The notes under the pieces were generated by a model, which was not told the origin of the DNA, searched no databases, and worked only from the letters and a program-made list of their open reading frames with translations. A DNA stretch of 64,000 bases from positions 2,387,001 to 2,451,000 of the forward strand of contig NZ_CP018870.1 of the NCBI RefSeq assembly GCF_001941845.1, in the 5' to 3' direction. Source of the DNA: Streptomyces sp. TN58. GTDB lineage: Bacteria > Actinomycetota > Actinomycetes > Streptomycetales > Streptomycetaceae. This document shows positions 1-8,856 of the stretch, piece by piece. The stretch's first letter is position 1, and the number at the start of each line of letters is the position of its first letter. Made by a program: the position numbers and the translations under genes.

Positions 1-1019
1 AGGGTGATGGCCCCGGGACCGCCGGGCAGCGTCTCGAACAGCGCCCGCATCGGGGTGATCCCGACCCCGCCGGCGATCAGCAGCACCTTGGGCCGGGTCC
101 GCCGGGCCGCGGTCAGCGCACCGAACGGCCCGGTGGCGAGGACGCGCGTACCGGGGCGCAGCCGGCGGATGCGGCGGGAGTGCCCGCCGAGCCCCTTCAC
201 GGTGATCCGCAGCGTGTCCCCGCGGACCGGCGCGGACAGGGAGAACGGCAGGGCGGTCGGCCACAGCCCCCGTCGCAGGAACCGCCAGCGCAGGAACTGC
301 CCCGGCTCGGCGCGCAGTTCCTCCAGGTGCTCGCCGCGGATGACCACGGAGACGACGCCGGGCCCCTCGAAGCGGACCTCGGCGACCCGCAGCGCGTGCC
401 GCAGGGCCTGGCGTACGGGGACCACGGCGCGGTACCAGACCAGCAGCGCGGCGACCTCGGTGTGCGCGAGCGCCCAGAACCAGGCCGCGGCGGCGAGGTC
501 GGGCCCGGCGAGCTGGTGGGCGAAGCCGAGGGCGGCCGCGAGGTATACGAGCAGGTGCACCCCGCGCCAGGTTTCGTACGACATCCGGCGGCGTACCGCC
601 CGGGCGGAACTCACACCGACCGCCGCCAGGAGGGCGGTCCCGGCCGCGGCGGCGGCCAGGGCGGGGTAGCCGAGCAGCTCGCGGACGGCGCGCACCAGGT
701 CTGCTCCCGTGTGCACGGCGTACCCCAGCAGGGCGAAGAGCCCGTGGCCGAAGCAGAGGAGCAGGACGTGGCGGCCGCCGAACGCGTGCCAGCGGGCGAG
801 CCGGTCGGCGCCGACCCCGTGCTCGACGGCGGGCACCCGGGCCATCAGGAAGAGCAGCACCAGCACCCCGTACCCGGCGAGGAGACCGGTCAGGTGCGCG
901 GCGGTGGCGAACAGCGCGTCGGGCCGCGCCGAGGGCCGGACCTGCACCGCCCAGAGCAGGAGAACCACCCCCGCCCCGCCCAGGATCCCGCCCCTGACCC
1001 GCACCGCCGCATCTCGCAT
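1..1019 (-). CDS. Ferric reductase-like transmembrane flavoprotein, 3'-truncated by window edge
   Basis: The reverse strand encodes an open frame running off the left edge of the window. The N-terminal half has several hydrophobic segments with paired His residues (near RWHAF, GHGLF, WRGVHLL, GFAHQL), as in the heme-binding ferric reductase-like membrane domain. The C-terminal half is an FAD-binding barrel (FSLSAP, where RxxS-type FAD contacts are expected) followed by the start of an NAD-binding fold (GGVGITPMRALFE). It should move electrons from NAD(P)H through FAD to membrane heme. The ATG at 1019 is chosen; a GTG three codons upstream is possible. It is divergent from the nitrite reductase operon. 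The acceptor is unknown, so ferric reductase is a family label only. Confidence 0.8.
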   Translation of the reverse strand, partial: MRDAAVRVRGGILGGAGVVLLLWAVQVRPSARPDALFATAAHLTGLLAGYGVLVLLFLMARVPAVEHGVGADRLARWHAFGGRHVLLLCFGHGLFALLGYAVHTGADLVRAVRELLGYPALAAAAAGTALLAAVGVSSARAVRRRMSYETWRGVHLLVYLAAALGFAHQLAGPDLAAAAWFWALAHTEVAALLVWYRAVVPVRQALRHALRVAEVRFEGPGVVSVVIRGEHLEELRAEPGQFLRWRFLRRGLWPTALPFSLSAPVRGDTLRITVKGLGGHSRRIRRLRPGTRVLATGPFGALTAARRTRPKVLLIAGGVGITPMRALFETLPGGPGAIT

Positions 1020-1088
1020 GCGGATCACGCTAGAGGCCCCGGCAGCGGCCGCGATGATCCTTAAGGCGGCCTTGAGGAAGGCCTCACC

Positions 1089-1104
1089 GACCGTTAAACC
1101 GGTC
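1089..1104. promoter_or_regulatory. Inverted repeat GACCG-N6-CGGTC between divergent genes
   Basis: Perfect 5-bp arms flank a 6-bp AT-rich centre (TTAAAC) in the 157-bp gap between the ferric-reductase-like gene and the nitrite reductase operon. The layout suits a dimeric regulator. No cognate regulator is adjacent. Confidence 0.35.
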
Positions 1105-1127
1105 GCTGAGGTCGGCGTTCCGTCCGG

Positions 1128-1154
1128 GTAACAGAGGCGATGCGGCGGGGAAAC
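1128..1154 (+). promoter_or_regulatory. Candidate GlnR-type site upstream of the nitrite reductase operon
   Basis: GTAAC (1128-1132), GATGC (1139-1143) and GAAAC (1150-1154) lie exactly 11 bp apart, each separated by 6 bp. GlnR of actinomycetes binds gTnAC-n6-GaAAC arrays, and nirB is a known GlnR target in Streptomyces. The outer two elements fit the consensus and the middle one is degenerate. The site ends only 22 bp before the ATG, which is close for an activator unless the transcript has almost no leader. Confidence 0.4.
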
Positions 1155-1176
1155 AGCGGCCGCGCACCCTCATGGC

Positions 1177-2460
1177 ATGACCTCGGAAAAGCGTGTGGTG
1201 GTGATCGGCGGCGGCCTCGCGGGCCTGCGGCTCGCGAACCGGCTGGGCCCGGCCGCGGCGGTGACCGTCCTCGGCGAGGAGACCCACGTCCCGTACAACA
1301 GGGTCCTGCTCGCCGAGGTCCTGGCGGGCCGGTACGCGCCGGAGGTGACCGCCCTCCCGGCGCCGGGCCCGGTGCTGCGGCGCGGGGTCCGGGCGGTGCG
1401 CGTCGACCGCGCGGAGCAGGCCGTGCACTGCGACGACGGCACGGTGGCCCCGTACGACACGCTCGTACTGGCCACCGGGTCCAACGCGGTGCTGCCGCCG
1501 CTGCGCGGCCTGTTCGAGCCCGACGGGCGGGAACTCCCCGACGGGGTCCACGCGTTCCGCACCATGGACGACTGCATGGCCCTCTCTGCGGCCGTACGCC
1601 CCGGGGTGCGGGCGGTGGTGATCGGCGGAGGCCTGCTGGGCGTTTCGGCCGCCCGGGCGCTCGCCGCCCGCGGAGCGGTGGTGGTCCTGGCCCAGCAGGG
1701 CGAGCGCCTGATGGAGCGCCAGCTGGACGCGGACGCCTCCGCGCTGCTGGCCACGCACCTGAGCGAGCTCGGCGTGGAGATCCACACGGAATGCCGGGTC
1801 AGGGGCGTGACGACGACGGCTTCGGCCCCGCCGGCGGCCCCGGCCCGCAGGTCCGGGGGCGGCGCCCCCGGCAACGCCGCCGCACCCGGTCAACGGCGGG
1901 TCACCGGCGTCGAGCTCGCCGACGGCTACCGGCTGGAGGCCGACGTCGTCGTCCTCGCCTGCGGCGTACGCCCCCGCACGGGCCTGGCGCGGGCCGCCGG
2001 CCTGGAGATCCGCAAGGGCGTCCTCGTCGACGACGAGCTCCGCACCAGCGACCCCCGCATCCACGCCATCGGCGACTGCGCCGAGCACGCCGGCCAGGTC
2101 TACGGACTGGCCGGCGCCGCCCTGGAGCAGGCCGACGCCCTCGCCGCGGTCCTGACGGGCGGCTCCGCCCCCTACACCGGCACCCGCGCCCTCACCCGCC
2201 TCACCCTCGGCGGAGCCGGCGACGGCTCCCTCGACCTCGCCGCCTTCGGCGAGACCACCCCCCTCCCCGGCGACGACGTGGTGCGGCTCGCCGACGCCAC
2301 CCGCCGGACCTACCGGAAGGTCGTCGTGCGCGGCGACCGCCTCGTCGGCGGCGTGCTGCTCGGCGAGCTCTCCACCGTGGGCGCCCTCGCCCGCACCTGG
2401 GAGGGCGGGGAAGCCCCGCACGACCTGTTCCACCTGCTCACCGACGACGGAGGCCACTGA
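1177..2460 (+). CDS. FAD-dependent NAD(P)H oxidoreductase of the nitrite reductase operon
   Basis: This 427-residue two-dinucleotide-fold flavoprotein has an N-terminal FAD motif (VVIGGGLAGLRLA, about residues 8-20), a central NAD(P) motif (VVIGGGLLGVSAA, about 150) and the late FAD motif AIGDCAEHAGQVYG (about 295). It resembles the first 400 residues of NirB and rubredoxin reductases but lacks the Fe-S and siroheme parts. A Pro/Ala/Gly-rich insert lies near residues 212-240. One base separates its stop from nirB, so the two are surely co-transcribed. It probably supplies electrons for nitrite reduction, but its exact partner is not shown. No clear Shine-Dalgarno precedes the ATG, so it may be leaderless. 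Confidence 0.85.
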   Translation: MTSEKRVVVIGGGLAGLRLANRLGPAAAVTVLGEETHVPYNRVLLAEVLAGRYAPEVTALPAPGPVLRRGVRAVRVDRAEQAVHCDDGTVAPYDTLVLATGSNAVLPPLRGLFEPDGRELPDGVHAFRTMDDCMALSAAVRPGVRAVVIGGGLLGVSAARALAARGAVVVLAQQGERLMERQLDADASALLATHLSELGVEIHTECRVRGVTTTASAPPAAPARRSGGGAPGNAAAPGQRRVTGVELADGYRLEADVVVLACGVRPRTGLARAAGLEIRKGVLVDDELRTSDPRIHAIGDCAEHAGQVYGLAGAALEQADALAAVLTGGSAPYTGTRALTRLTLGGAGDGSLDLAAFGETTPLPGDDVVRLADATRRTYRKVVVRGDRLVGGVLLGELSTVGALARTWEGGEAPHDLFHLLTDDGGH

Positions 2461-2461
2461 C

Positions 2462-4987
2462 ATGACCGAGCCCTTGCCCACGATCGTGCTCATCGGGCAC
2501 GGCATGGTCGGCCAGCGCTACCTCGAAGCGCTCGCCGAGCGCGGAGCCACCGCCACGCACCGGATCACCGTGCTCTGCGAAGAGCCCCGGCCCGCCTACG
2601 ACCGCGTGCACCTGACCTCGTACTTCTCCGGCAGCACCCCCGAGGACCTGTCCATGACGCCCGCCGGGTTCATGGACGAGCACGGCATCGCCCTCCACCT
2701 CGACGACCCGGCCGAGCACATCGACCGGGCCGCCCGCACCGTCACCTCCCGCTCCGGGCAGGTCTTCCCGTACGACGTGCTGGTCCTGGCCACCGGCAGC
2801 TACCCCTTCGTGCCGCCCGTCCCCGGCAAGGACGCCGCCGGCTGCTTCGTCTACCGCACCATCGAGGACCTCCTCGCGATCGAGGAGTACGCGAAGGACA
2901 AGAGCGCGGGCGCGGTCGTCGGCGGCGGGCTCCTCGGCCTGGAGGCCGCAGGCGCGCTCCAGGGCCTCGGTCTCGCCACCCGTGTCGTCGAATTCGCCCC
3001 GCGCCTGATGCCCGTCCAGGTCGACGAGGGCGGCGGCGCGGCCCTGCTGCGCACCATCGAGTCCATGGGCCTCACCGTCCACACCGGTGTCGGCACCCAG
3101 GAGGTCGTGACCGGCGAGGACGGCCGCGTCAGCGGAATGCGGCTCTCCGACGGCTCCACCGTCGACACCGACCTGGTCGTCTTCTCCGCCGGCGTCCGCC
3201 CCCGCGACCAGCTGGCCCGCGACGCCGGCCTGGAGGTCGGCGAGCGCGGCGGCATCACGGTCGACGCCCGCTGCCGCACCTCCGACCCGCACGTCTACGC
3301 CATCGGCGAGTGCGCCCTGGCCGTCGACGGCCGCGTCTACGGCCTGGTCGCCCCCGGCTACGAGATGGCCGAGACGGCGGCCGACGACCTGCTGGGCCGC
3401 GAGAAGGAGTTCACCGGGGCCGACCTCTCCACCAAGCTGAAGCTCCTCGGCGTGGACGTGGCCTCCTTCGGCGACGCCCACGGCACCACCCCCGACAGCC
3501 TGGACGTCGTCTGGTCCGACTCCCGCTCCGGCGTCTACAAGAAGCTGGTGGTCTCCCCCGACGGAGTCCTCCTCGGCGGGGTCCTGGTCGGAGACGCCGA
3601 CTCCTACGGCCTGCTGCGCCCGCTCACCGGCAGCGTCCCGCCCGTGGCGCCCGAGCAGCTGGTCCTGCCCGCGGGCGTCGGCGCGCCCGTCGCGCTCGGT
3701 CCGTCCGCACTCCCGGACGACGCGGTGATCTGCTCCTGCCACAACGTCACGAAGAAGGCCATCACGGCCTGCGCCACCCTCCCCGAGGTCAAGAAGTGCA
3801 CCAAGGCGGGCACCGGCTGCGGCAGCTGCATCAAGGTGATCGGCCAGCTGCTCCCGGCCGCCGCCGACAAGGGGCTCTGCGGCTGCTTCCCGTACACCCG
3901 CGCCGAGCTCTACGAGATCGTCCGCACCCGCCGGCTGACCTCCTACGAGCAGATCCTCGACGGCCACGGCCGCCCCGAGGCCCGCGGCGGCGACGGCTGC
4001 GAGATCTGCAAGCCGGCCGTCGGCTCGATCATCGCCTCCCTCGCGGCGACGCTCGGCGCGAGCGGCTACGTACTGGACGGGGAGCAGGCCGCCCTCCAGG
4101 ACACCAACGACCACTTCCTCGCGAACATGCAGCGCAACGGCTCCTACTCGGTCGTCCCGCGCATCCCCGGCGGTGAGATCACCCCCGACAAGCTGATCGT
4201 GATCGGCGAGGTGGCCCGCGACTTCGGGCTCTACACGAAGATCACCGGCGGTCAGCGGATCGACCTGTTCGGCGCCAGCGTGGACCAGCTCCCCCGGATC
4301 TGGGCGCGGCTCGTCGACGCCGGCTTCGAATCCGGGCACGCCTACGGCAAGGCGCTGCGGACGGTGAAGTCCTGCGTCGGGCAGACCTGGTGCCGCTACG
4401 GGGTACAGGACAGCGTGCGGATGGCCATCGACCTGGAGCTGCGCTACCGGGGTCTGCGCGCCCCGCACAAGCTGAAGTCCGCGGTGTCGGGATGCGCCCG
4501 CGAGTGCGCCGAGGCGCAGAGCAAGGACTTCGGGATCATCGCGACGGCGAGCGGCTGGAACCTCTACGTCGGCGGCAACGGCGGTGCCACGCCCCGCCAC
4601 GCCGACCTGCTCGCCCAGGACCTGTCGGACGCCGAACTGGTCCGGCTGATCGACCGGTTCCTGATGTTCTACATCCGCACCGCGGACCGGCTGGAGCGGA
4701 CCTCCACCTGGCTGGAGCGGCTGGAGGGTGGCCTGGAACACCTGCGGGACGTCATCGTGCACGACTCGCTGGGGCTGTGCGCGGAGCTGGAGTCGCTGAT
4801 GGCCGACCACGTCGCCAACTACCGGGACGAGTGGGCCGAGACGCTCCAGGACCCGGAGCGGCTGCGCCGGTTCGTGTCGTTCGTGAACGCGCCGGGCGCC
4901 CCCGACCCGACGGTGAAGTTCGTCCCCGAGCGTGACCAGGTCAAGCCCGACCTGGCCGTCCTGACCATAGGAGGTGCCGTCCGATGA
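2462..4987 (+). CDS. nirB: Assimilatory nitrite reductase [NAD(P)H] large subunit NirB
   Basis: The 841-residue protein reduces nitrite to ammonia in the cytoplasm. Order of domains: FAD/NAD-binding reductase (residues about 1-400), a BFD-like [2Fe-2S] domain with CSCHN and CGSC (about 420-460), further Cys pairs (CGC, CEIC), the ferredoxin-like half domain, and the siroheme/[4Fe-4S] domain with CVGQTWC and CARECAEA near residues 640-680. Length and motif set match the family. It sits between an FAD oxidoreductase (1-bp gap) and nirD (4-bp ATGA overlap), the expected operon for nitrogen assimilation. Confidence 0.97.
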   Translation: MTEPLPTIVLIGHGMVGQRYLEALAERGATATHRITVLCEEPRPAYDRVHLTSYFSGSTPEDLSMTPAGFMDEHGIALHLDDPAEHIDRAARTVTSRSGQVFPYDVLVLATGSYPFVPPVPGKDAAGCFVYRTIEDLLAIEEYAKDKSAGAVVGGGLLGLEAAGALQGLGLATRVVEFAPRLMPVQVDEGGGAALLRTIESMGLTVHTGVGTQEVVTGEDGRVSGMRLSDGSTVDTDLVVFSAGVRPRDQLARDAGLEVGERGGITVDARCRTSDPHVYAIGECALAVDGRVYGLVAPGYEMAETAADDLLGREKEFTGADLSTKLKLLGVDVASFGDAHGTTPDSLDVVWSDSRSGVYKKLVVSPDGVLLGGVLVGDADSYGLLRPLTGSVPPVAPEQLVLPAGVGAPVALGPSALPDDAVICSCHNVTKKAITACATLPEVKKCTKAGTGCGSCIKVIGQLLPAAADKGLCGCFPYTRAELYEIVRTRRLTSYEQILDGHGRPEARGGDGCEICKPAVGSIIASLAATLGASGYVLDGEQAALQDTNDHFLANMQRNGSYSVVPRIPGGEITPDKLIVIGEVARDFGLYTKITGGQRIDLFGASVDQLPRIWARLVDAGFESGHAYGKALRTVKSCVGQTWCRYGVQDSVRMAIDLELRYRGLRAPHKLKSAVSGCARECAEAQSKDFGIIATASGWNLYVGGNGGATPRHADLLAQDLSDAELVRLIDRFLMFYIRTADRLERTSTWLERLEGGLEHLRDVIVHDSLGLCAELESLMADHVANYRDEWAETLQDPERLRRFVSFVNAPGAPDPTVKFVPERDQVKPDLAVLTIGGAVR

Positions 4988-5316
4988 CCGTGGAACTGCA
5001 AGTGGCGCAGGGCTGGCTGACGGTGTGCGAGCTGTCGGCGCTCATTCCCGGGCGCGGGGTCGCGGCGCTGCTGCCCGACGGGAGCCAGGCCGCGGTGTTC
5101 GTCGACCGCGCGGGGCGTGCGTACGCCATCGGCAACCAGGACCCCTTCACCGGGGCGCAGGTGCTCTCGCGCGGTCTGGTGGGCGCCACCGCGGGCCGCC
5201 CCTTCGTGGCCTCCCCGCTGCTCAAGCAGCGCTTCGACCTGGAGACGGGGCGCTGCCTGGACGACGAGGAGGTGGCGGTCCGCACCTACCCGGTGCGGAC
5301 CGCCGCGACCTCCTGA
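4984..5316 (+). CDS. nirD: Nitrite reductase small subunit NirD
   Basis: This 110-residue protein has the Rieske-like beta fold of NirD (VFVDRAGRAYAIGNQDPFTGAQVLSRG, split over about residues 39-66) but, as usual for NirD, lacks the Cys/His iron-sulfur ligands. It is thought to support the large subunit structurally or in electron transfer. The start overlaps the nirB stop by 4 bp, implying translational coupling. The tail is short and Thr/Ala-rich. Confidence 0.93.
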   Translation: MTVELQVAQGWLTVCELSALIPGRGVAALLPDGSQAAVFVDRAGRAYAIGNQDPFTGAQVLSRGLVGATAGRPFVASPLLKQRFDLETGRCLDDEEVAVRTYPVRTAATS

Positions 5317-5341
5317 CCGGAGGGGGTGGTGGGCCCGGTGG

Positions 5342-5755
5342 TCAGTCCTGCTTCTGGACGACGGCCGGGTCCATCCACATGATCTCCCAGGTGTGGCCGT
5401 CGAGGTCGTCGAAGGCTCGGCCGTACATGACGCCGTGGTCCTGGGCCGGGCGGGGCTCGGTGGCGCCGGCCGTGAGGGCCCGGTCCACCAGCTCGTCGAC
5501 GGCGGTGCGGCTCTCGGCGCTCAGGCACAGGAGCACCTCGGACGTCCTGGTGGCGTCCGCGATCTCCTTGTGGGTGAAGTCCTTGTAGCGGGCCTCGGTG
5601 AGGAGCATCGCGACGATGGTGTCGCTGATGACCATGGAGGCGCAGTTCTCGTCGGTGAACTGGGCGTTGAAGGAGTAGCCCAGCTTGCCCCAGAAGGCCT
5701 TGCTGGCGTCCAGGTCCTTGACGGGCAGGTTGACGAAGATCATGGTCGCGGACAT
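5342..5755 (-). CDS. VOC-family (glyoxalase/dioxygenase-like) protein
   Basis: The 137-residue protein has two beta-alpha-beta-beta-beta halves typical of the vicinal oxygen chelate fold: MIFVNLPVKDLDASKAFWGK at the N terminus and ending with DLDGHTWEIMWMD, a common VOC C-terminal signature. ATG 5755 is chosen because a purine-rich GAGAGGGA lies just upstream; the frame is open further to 5824 and beyond but that part is not VOC-like. Substrate and metal use cannot be read from the sequence. It converges on nirD across a 25-bp gap that includes a weak CTGACC/GGTCAG inverted repeat. Confidence 0.85.
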   Translation of the reverse strand: MSATMIFVNLPVKDLDASKAFWGKLGYSFNAQFTDENCASMVISDTIVAMLLTEARYKDFTHKEIADATRTSEVLLCLSAESRTAVDELVDRALTAGATEPRPAQDHGVMYGRAFDDLDGHTWEIMWMDPAVVQKQD

Positions 5756-5876
5756 CGAGGTCCCTCTCTCTGCTGCTCGGTCGGTGCTTTCGAGAGGTAG
5801 ACCGCGGGGCCGCGGAAAACTCATCGCTGCTCGCGAAGTTTTCTGAGTTTTTCTTCCGGGCTGACGAAATCGCAGG

Positions 5877-6025
5877 TCAGACCGCCGAGCGCAGCTCCAG
5901 CGCCGCGAGCGGAAGAGGGCCCGCTCCCGGAAGCCGGTGATCCGGGGCAGGTGGACGTCCAGGTCCGTGCCCGCGATGCGGGTGAAGAACGGGCCGATCC
6001 GCGGGTCTGCGACCGTCTGCGGACA
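5877..6025 (-). pseudogene. Remnant of a group 3 truncated hemoglobin gene
   Basis: On the reverse strand, codons from 6007 downward read DPRIGPFFTRIAGTDLDVHL followed by PRITGFRERALFR, which matches the conserved middle of group 3 truncated globins (DP.igPFF, DL..H.p.i..FWe..LfR). Everything N-terminal is missing. After ALFR the frame is lost; shifting it gives a short ALELRSAV tail ending in TGA at 5877. A full Shine-Dalgarno-like AAGGAGGTG (6024-6032) still stands before it. I infer a gene that has lost its 5' end and heme-proximal region. The closeness to nitrite reductase is suggestive (NO detoxification) but not proof of a link. Confidence 0.55.
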
Positions 6026-6032
6026 CCTCCTT

Positions 6033-6392
6033 AAACCCCGGCGGCCGAGACAGGCCGGAACTGGTCGGTGTGATCCGCCGGGCTCACCGCGGCGCCGGCG
6101 CCGGCTTCCGGGAGTCTTCGCGGACGCGGCGCTGTGCGAACGCCGTCGGCCGTGCGCAGACCCGGCCCACGGGAATCCGGCCGCGGCGACACGGCGGAGG
6201 CCGGGAAGTCCCTCGGGAAAGAGGGCCTGGGCGTCCCCCGTCCCGGAAATCCCCGCCGAAGGATTGAACGCCGACCGGTCGCTCGGGCGTAATGAGGATT
6301 TGGCGCCACGTCAACTGGCGTCTCCTAGGTTCCTCGACGCGTGCGACCCCGCGTCCGACCGGCCGCGGGGCCTTCCTCCCACAGGAGTGACC
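6033..6392. other. Gap between globin remnant and PhoX-like gene
   Basis: No gene is seen here. The only structure near the downstream start is TGGCG repeated at 6301-6305 and 6316-6320 and a TAGGTT hexamer (6326-6331) that could be a -10 box for the PhoX-like gene. Confidence 0.3.
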
Positions 6393-7553
6393 GTGGAACG
6401 TCGTACCTTCCTGCGCGGCGCGGTGATCGGTTCGTCGGCCGCCGCCTTCGGCGGCACGTTGACGCACAAGGCGGCCTATGCGGCACCCGCCCAGCCCGGC
6501 GCCGGCCCCTACGGGGCGCTCGGCGCGGCCGACGCCAACGGCATCATGCTCCCGAGCGGTTTCACCAGCCGGGTGATCGCCCGCTCGGGCCAGACCGTCA
6601 GCGGTACCTCGTACACCTGGCACAGCGCCCCCGACGGCGGTGCCTGCTACACCGACGGCTCGGGCTGGATCTACGTGTCCAACTCGGAGATCAACCCCTC
6701 CGGCGGCGCGAGCGCGGTGAAGTTCAACTCCTCCGGCACCGTCACCGGCGCCTACCGGATCCTCTCGGGCACCCGGCAGAACTGCGCGGGCGGCAAAACC
6801 CCGTGGAACACCTGGCTGTCCTGCGAGGAGGTCGACCGGGGCTTCGTCTACGAGACCGACCCGTACGGCGTGAACGCGGCCGTCCAGCGCCCGGCGATGG
6901 GCCGCTTCAAGCACGAGGCGGCCGCGGCGGACCCGGTCCGGCAGGTGATCTACCTGACGGAGGACGAGAGCAGCGGCTGCTTCTACCGCTTCATCCCCAC
7001 CACCTGGGGCAACCTCTCCTCCGGCACCCTGCAGGTCCTCAAGGCGGGAACGGCCACCTCCGGCTCCTTCACCTGGCAGAACGTCCCGGACCCGGACGGC
7101 TCCCCGACGGCGACCCGCAGCCAGGTCTCCGGCTCCAAGAAGTTCAACGGCGGCGAGGGCTGCCACTACGCCGACGACACCGTCTGGTTCACCACCAAGG
7201 GCGACAACCGGGTCTGGCAGCTCAACCTCACGAACAACACGTACGAGCTGGCCTACGACGACTCGCTCGTCCCCGGCGGCGCCGCCCCGCTGACCGGCGT
7301 CGACAACGTCACCGGCTCCTCGTACGGCGACCTGTACGTCGCGGAGGACGGGGCGAACATGGAGATCTGCGTGATCACCCCGGACGACGTGGTGGCGCCC
7401 TTCCTGCGGATCACCGGGCAGTCCTCCTCGGAGATCACCGGGCCGGCCTTCTCGCCCGTCGGCAACCGGCTCTACTTCTCCAGCCAGCGCGGCACGAGCG
7501 GCAGCTCCTCCGGCGGCATCACCTACGAGGTGACGGGCCCGTTCCGCACCTGA
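6393..7553 (+). CDS. Tat-exported PhoX-like (DUF839) protein
   Basis: The 386-residue product begins VERRTFLRGAVIGSSAAAFG, a twin-arginine signal followed by an AYA-AP-type cleavage region near residue 34. The mature part carries beta-propeller repeats of the DUF839/alkaline phosphatase PhoX family (GWIYVSNSE, NTWLSCEEV, GRFKHEAAAADP, IYLTEDESSGCFYRF, DNRVWQLN). It should be a secreted, metal-dependent phosphatase-like protein, though many DUF839 members have no tested activity. GTG 6393 is preceded by AGGAG with 5-bp spacing. The gene is monocistronic and ends at a strong hairpin. Confidence 0.8.
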   Translation: MERRTFLRGAVIGSSAAAFGGTLTHKAAYAAPAQPGAGPYGALGAADANGIMLPSGFTSRVIARSGQTVSGTSYTWHSAPDGGACYTDGSGWIYVSNSEINPSGGASAVKFNSSGTVTGAYRILSGTRQNCAGGKTPWNTWLSCEEVDRGFVYETDPYGVNAAVQRPAMGRFKHEAAAADPVRQVIYLTEDESSGCFYRFIPTTWGNLSSGTLQVLKAGTATSGSFTWQNVPDPDGSPTATRSQVSGSKKFNGGEGCHYADDTVWFTTKGDNRVWQLNLTNNTYELAYDDSLVPGGAAPLTGVDNVTGSSYGDLYVAEDGANMEICVITPDDVVAPFLRITGQSSSEITGPAFSPVGNRLYFSSQRGTSGSSSGGITYEVTGPFRT

Positions 7554-7563
7554 CGGGCCCTCC

Positions 7564-7601
7564 CGGCGGCCCCCGGCCCCTTCCCGGGCCGGGGGCCGCC
7601 G
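7564..7601. terminator. Strong bidirectional hairpin terminator
   Basis: A perfect 16-bp stem with a 6-nt loop (left arm 7564-7579, right arm 7586-7601) lies between the convergent PhoX-like gene and the ArsR-type regulator. There is no T-tract, as is common in Streptomyces. Confidence 0.85.
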
Positions 7602-7606
7602 ACATG

Positions 7607-8611
7607 TCATGACGCCACCGCCCCGCCCTTGAGGAGCGCGGCTCCCAGCGGGGTCACCGTGTGCAGGACCGCGTTGCCGCGGCGCAGGGTGGTGACCAGG
7701 CCCGCCTCGCGCATCACGCAGGCGTGCTGGCTCGCGGAGGCCAGCGAGACGCCGGCCCGGCGGGCCAGCTCGCTGGTGGTGGCACCGTCCCCTATGGCCC
7801 GGAGCACGACCGAGCGGGTGTGGCCGACCAGTTTGCCCAGGGTGCGCTGGCGCTGGTCCTCCGCGGGCCTGGCACGGGCCGTCTCGCCGCTCCCCGGCGC
7901 GGAGGCGAGTTGCGCTGCGGCCGGGTAGACCAGCACCGGCGGCAGCTCCGGGTCGTGCAGGGTCACCGCGGTGCGCCGGCAGAAGAAGGACGGCTGGAGC
8001 AGCAGCCCGCGTCCCCGCAGCCGGACGTCCCGGTCCACGGGGTAGTCGCATTCCAGTACCGGCGCCCGCCAGCGCAGCATGGGCGGCAGCGAGGCCAGCA
8101 GCTCGTCGGCGCCGCCGTCGAGCAACGCGCGGCCGCGTGCCGCCCGTTCGGCTTCTATCTGGGCCTGTATGTGCGTCCAGTACGGCTCCACGGCGGCCCG
8201 GTGGTAGGCACGCAGCTCGCCCATCAGCCTCGGGAGCTGCTTGGTGCCGCCCTCCATGAAGTCCCGCAGCCGTGGTGTGGTGGGCGCTCCGGCGCCCAGC
8301 AGCTGGAGCTCGCGGCGCATGCGCTCGGGACGGATCCCGCGCAGCGCGTCGAGGCCCACGTCCCACCCGTACTGCCCCTCCACAGGGGTCAGGAAATCGG
8401 GGAAATAACCACGACTCGGTATGAGCATACCGAGCGTGCGTGTTTCACTATTCAACCTGCTCCGGGTTTCCGTACGCCATTCACCGAACAACCGGGCGTC
8501 TCGCCGGTCTCTTAAGCGGTGAAAGCTGAGAATCGTCTCCCACAACGCATCGGGACGTCCTGCCATCCGTACGCGTGCCAGGTCCACTCCAGTGAAATGG
8601 ATACGCAGCAC
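7607..8611 (-). CDS. ArsR-family winged-helix transcriptional regulator with large N-terminal domain
   Basis: The 334-residue protein ends in a winged helix typical of ArsR/SmtB regulators (about residues 255-330: TTSELARRAGVSLASASQHA for recognition, then GLVTTLRRGNAVLHTVTPLG for the wing). The long N-terminal part (VLRIHFTGVDLARVRMAGRP onward) is the DUF5937-type region found in many Streptomyces regulators and contains none of the paired Cys metal sites of classic ArsR. GTG 8611 is preferred, following a GGTGGGGG stretch; the frame is open to 8668. Ligand and targets are unknown. A palindrome at 8670-8682 could be its own operator. Confidence 0.8.
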   Translation of the reverse strand: MLRIHFTGVDLARVRMAGRPDALWETILSFHRLRDRRDARLFGEWRTETRSRLNSETRTLGMLIPSRGYFPDFLTPVEGQYGWDVGLDALRGIRPERMRRELQLLGAGAPTTPRLRDFMEGGTKQLPRLMGELRAYHRAAVEPYWTHIQAQIEAERAARGRALLDGGADELLASLPPMLRWRAPVLECDYPVDRDVRLRGRGLLLQPSFFCRRTAVTLHDPELPPVLVYPAAAQLASAPGSGETARARPAEDQRQRTLGKLVGHTRSVVLRAIGDGATTSELARRAGVSLASASQHACVMREAGLVTTLRRGNAVLHTVTPLGAALLKGGAVAS

Positions 8612-8669
8612 CGAACCCCCACCTGTGCAACCGCAATCCCCCCGCCCCATGAGTATGCACGCAGTCACA

Positions 8670-8682
8670 CGTGGTCACCACG
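8670..8682. promoter_or_regulatory. Palindrome CGTGGT-C-ACCACG upstream of the ArsR-type gene
   Basis: A perfect 6-1-6 inverted repeat sits about 60 bp upstream of the regulator start, within its likely promoter. Autoregulation is an inference from position only. Confidence 0.35.
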
Positions 8683-8856
8683 CCCTTTCGGCCACAGTTG
8701 AAACCCCTTTCGGCAGGGGCGTGACAACCGAAATCCTGTACTCCGCCGGGCACACTCCGGTGCGACCGAAACGCTCCGCGAAGGCCGTGGGGGGCTTTGC
8801 GGGGCCTGGCGGTCGGTCGCACCGGGAAGCGCCGACGTGCCCGGCAGAATGACAGC

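Noticed and set aside
6296..6331. Possible Pho box before the PhoX-like gene
   Set aside because: The best 11-bp unit matches GTTCACCCGGC at only about 7 positions and no second unit follows, so phosphate control is not supported.
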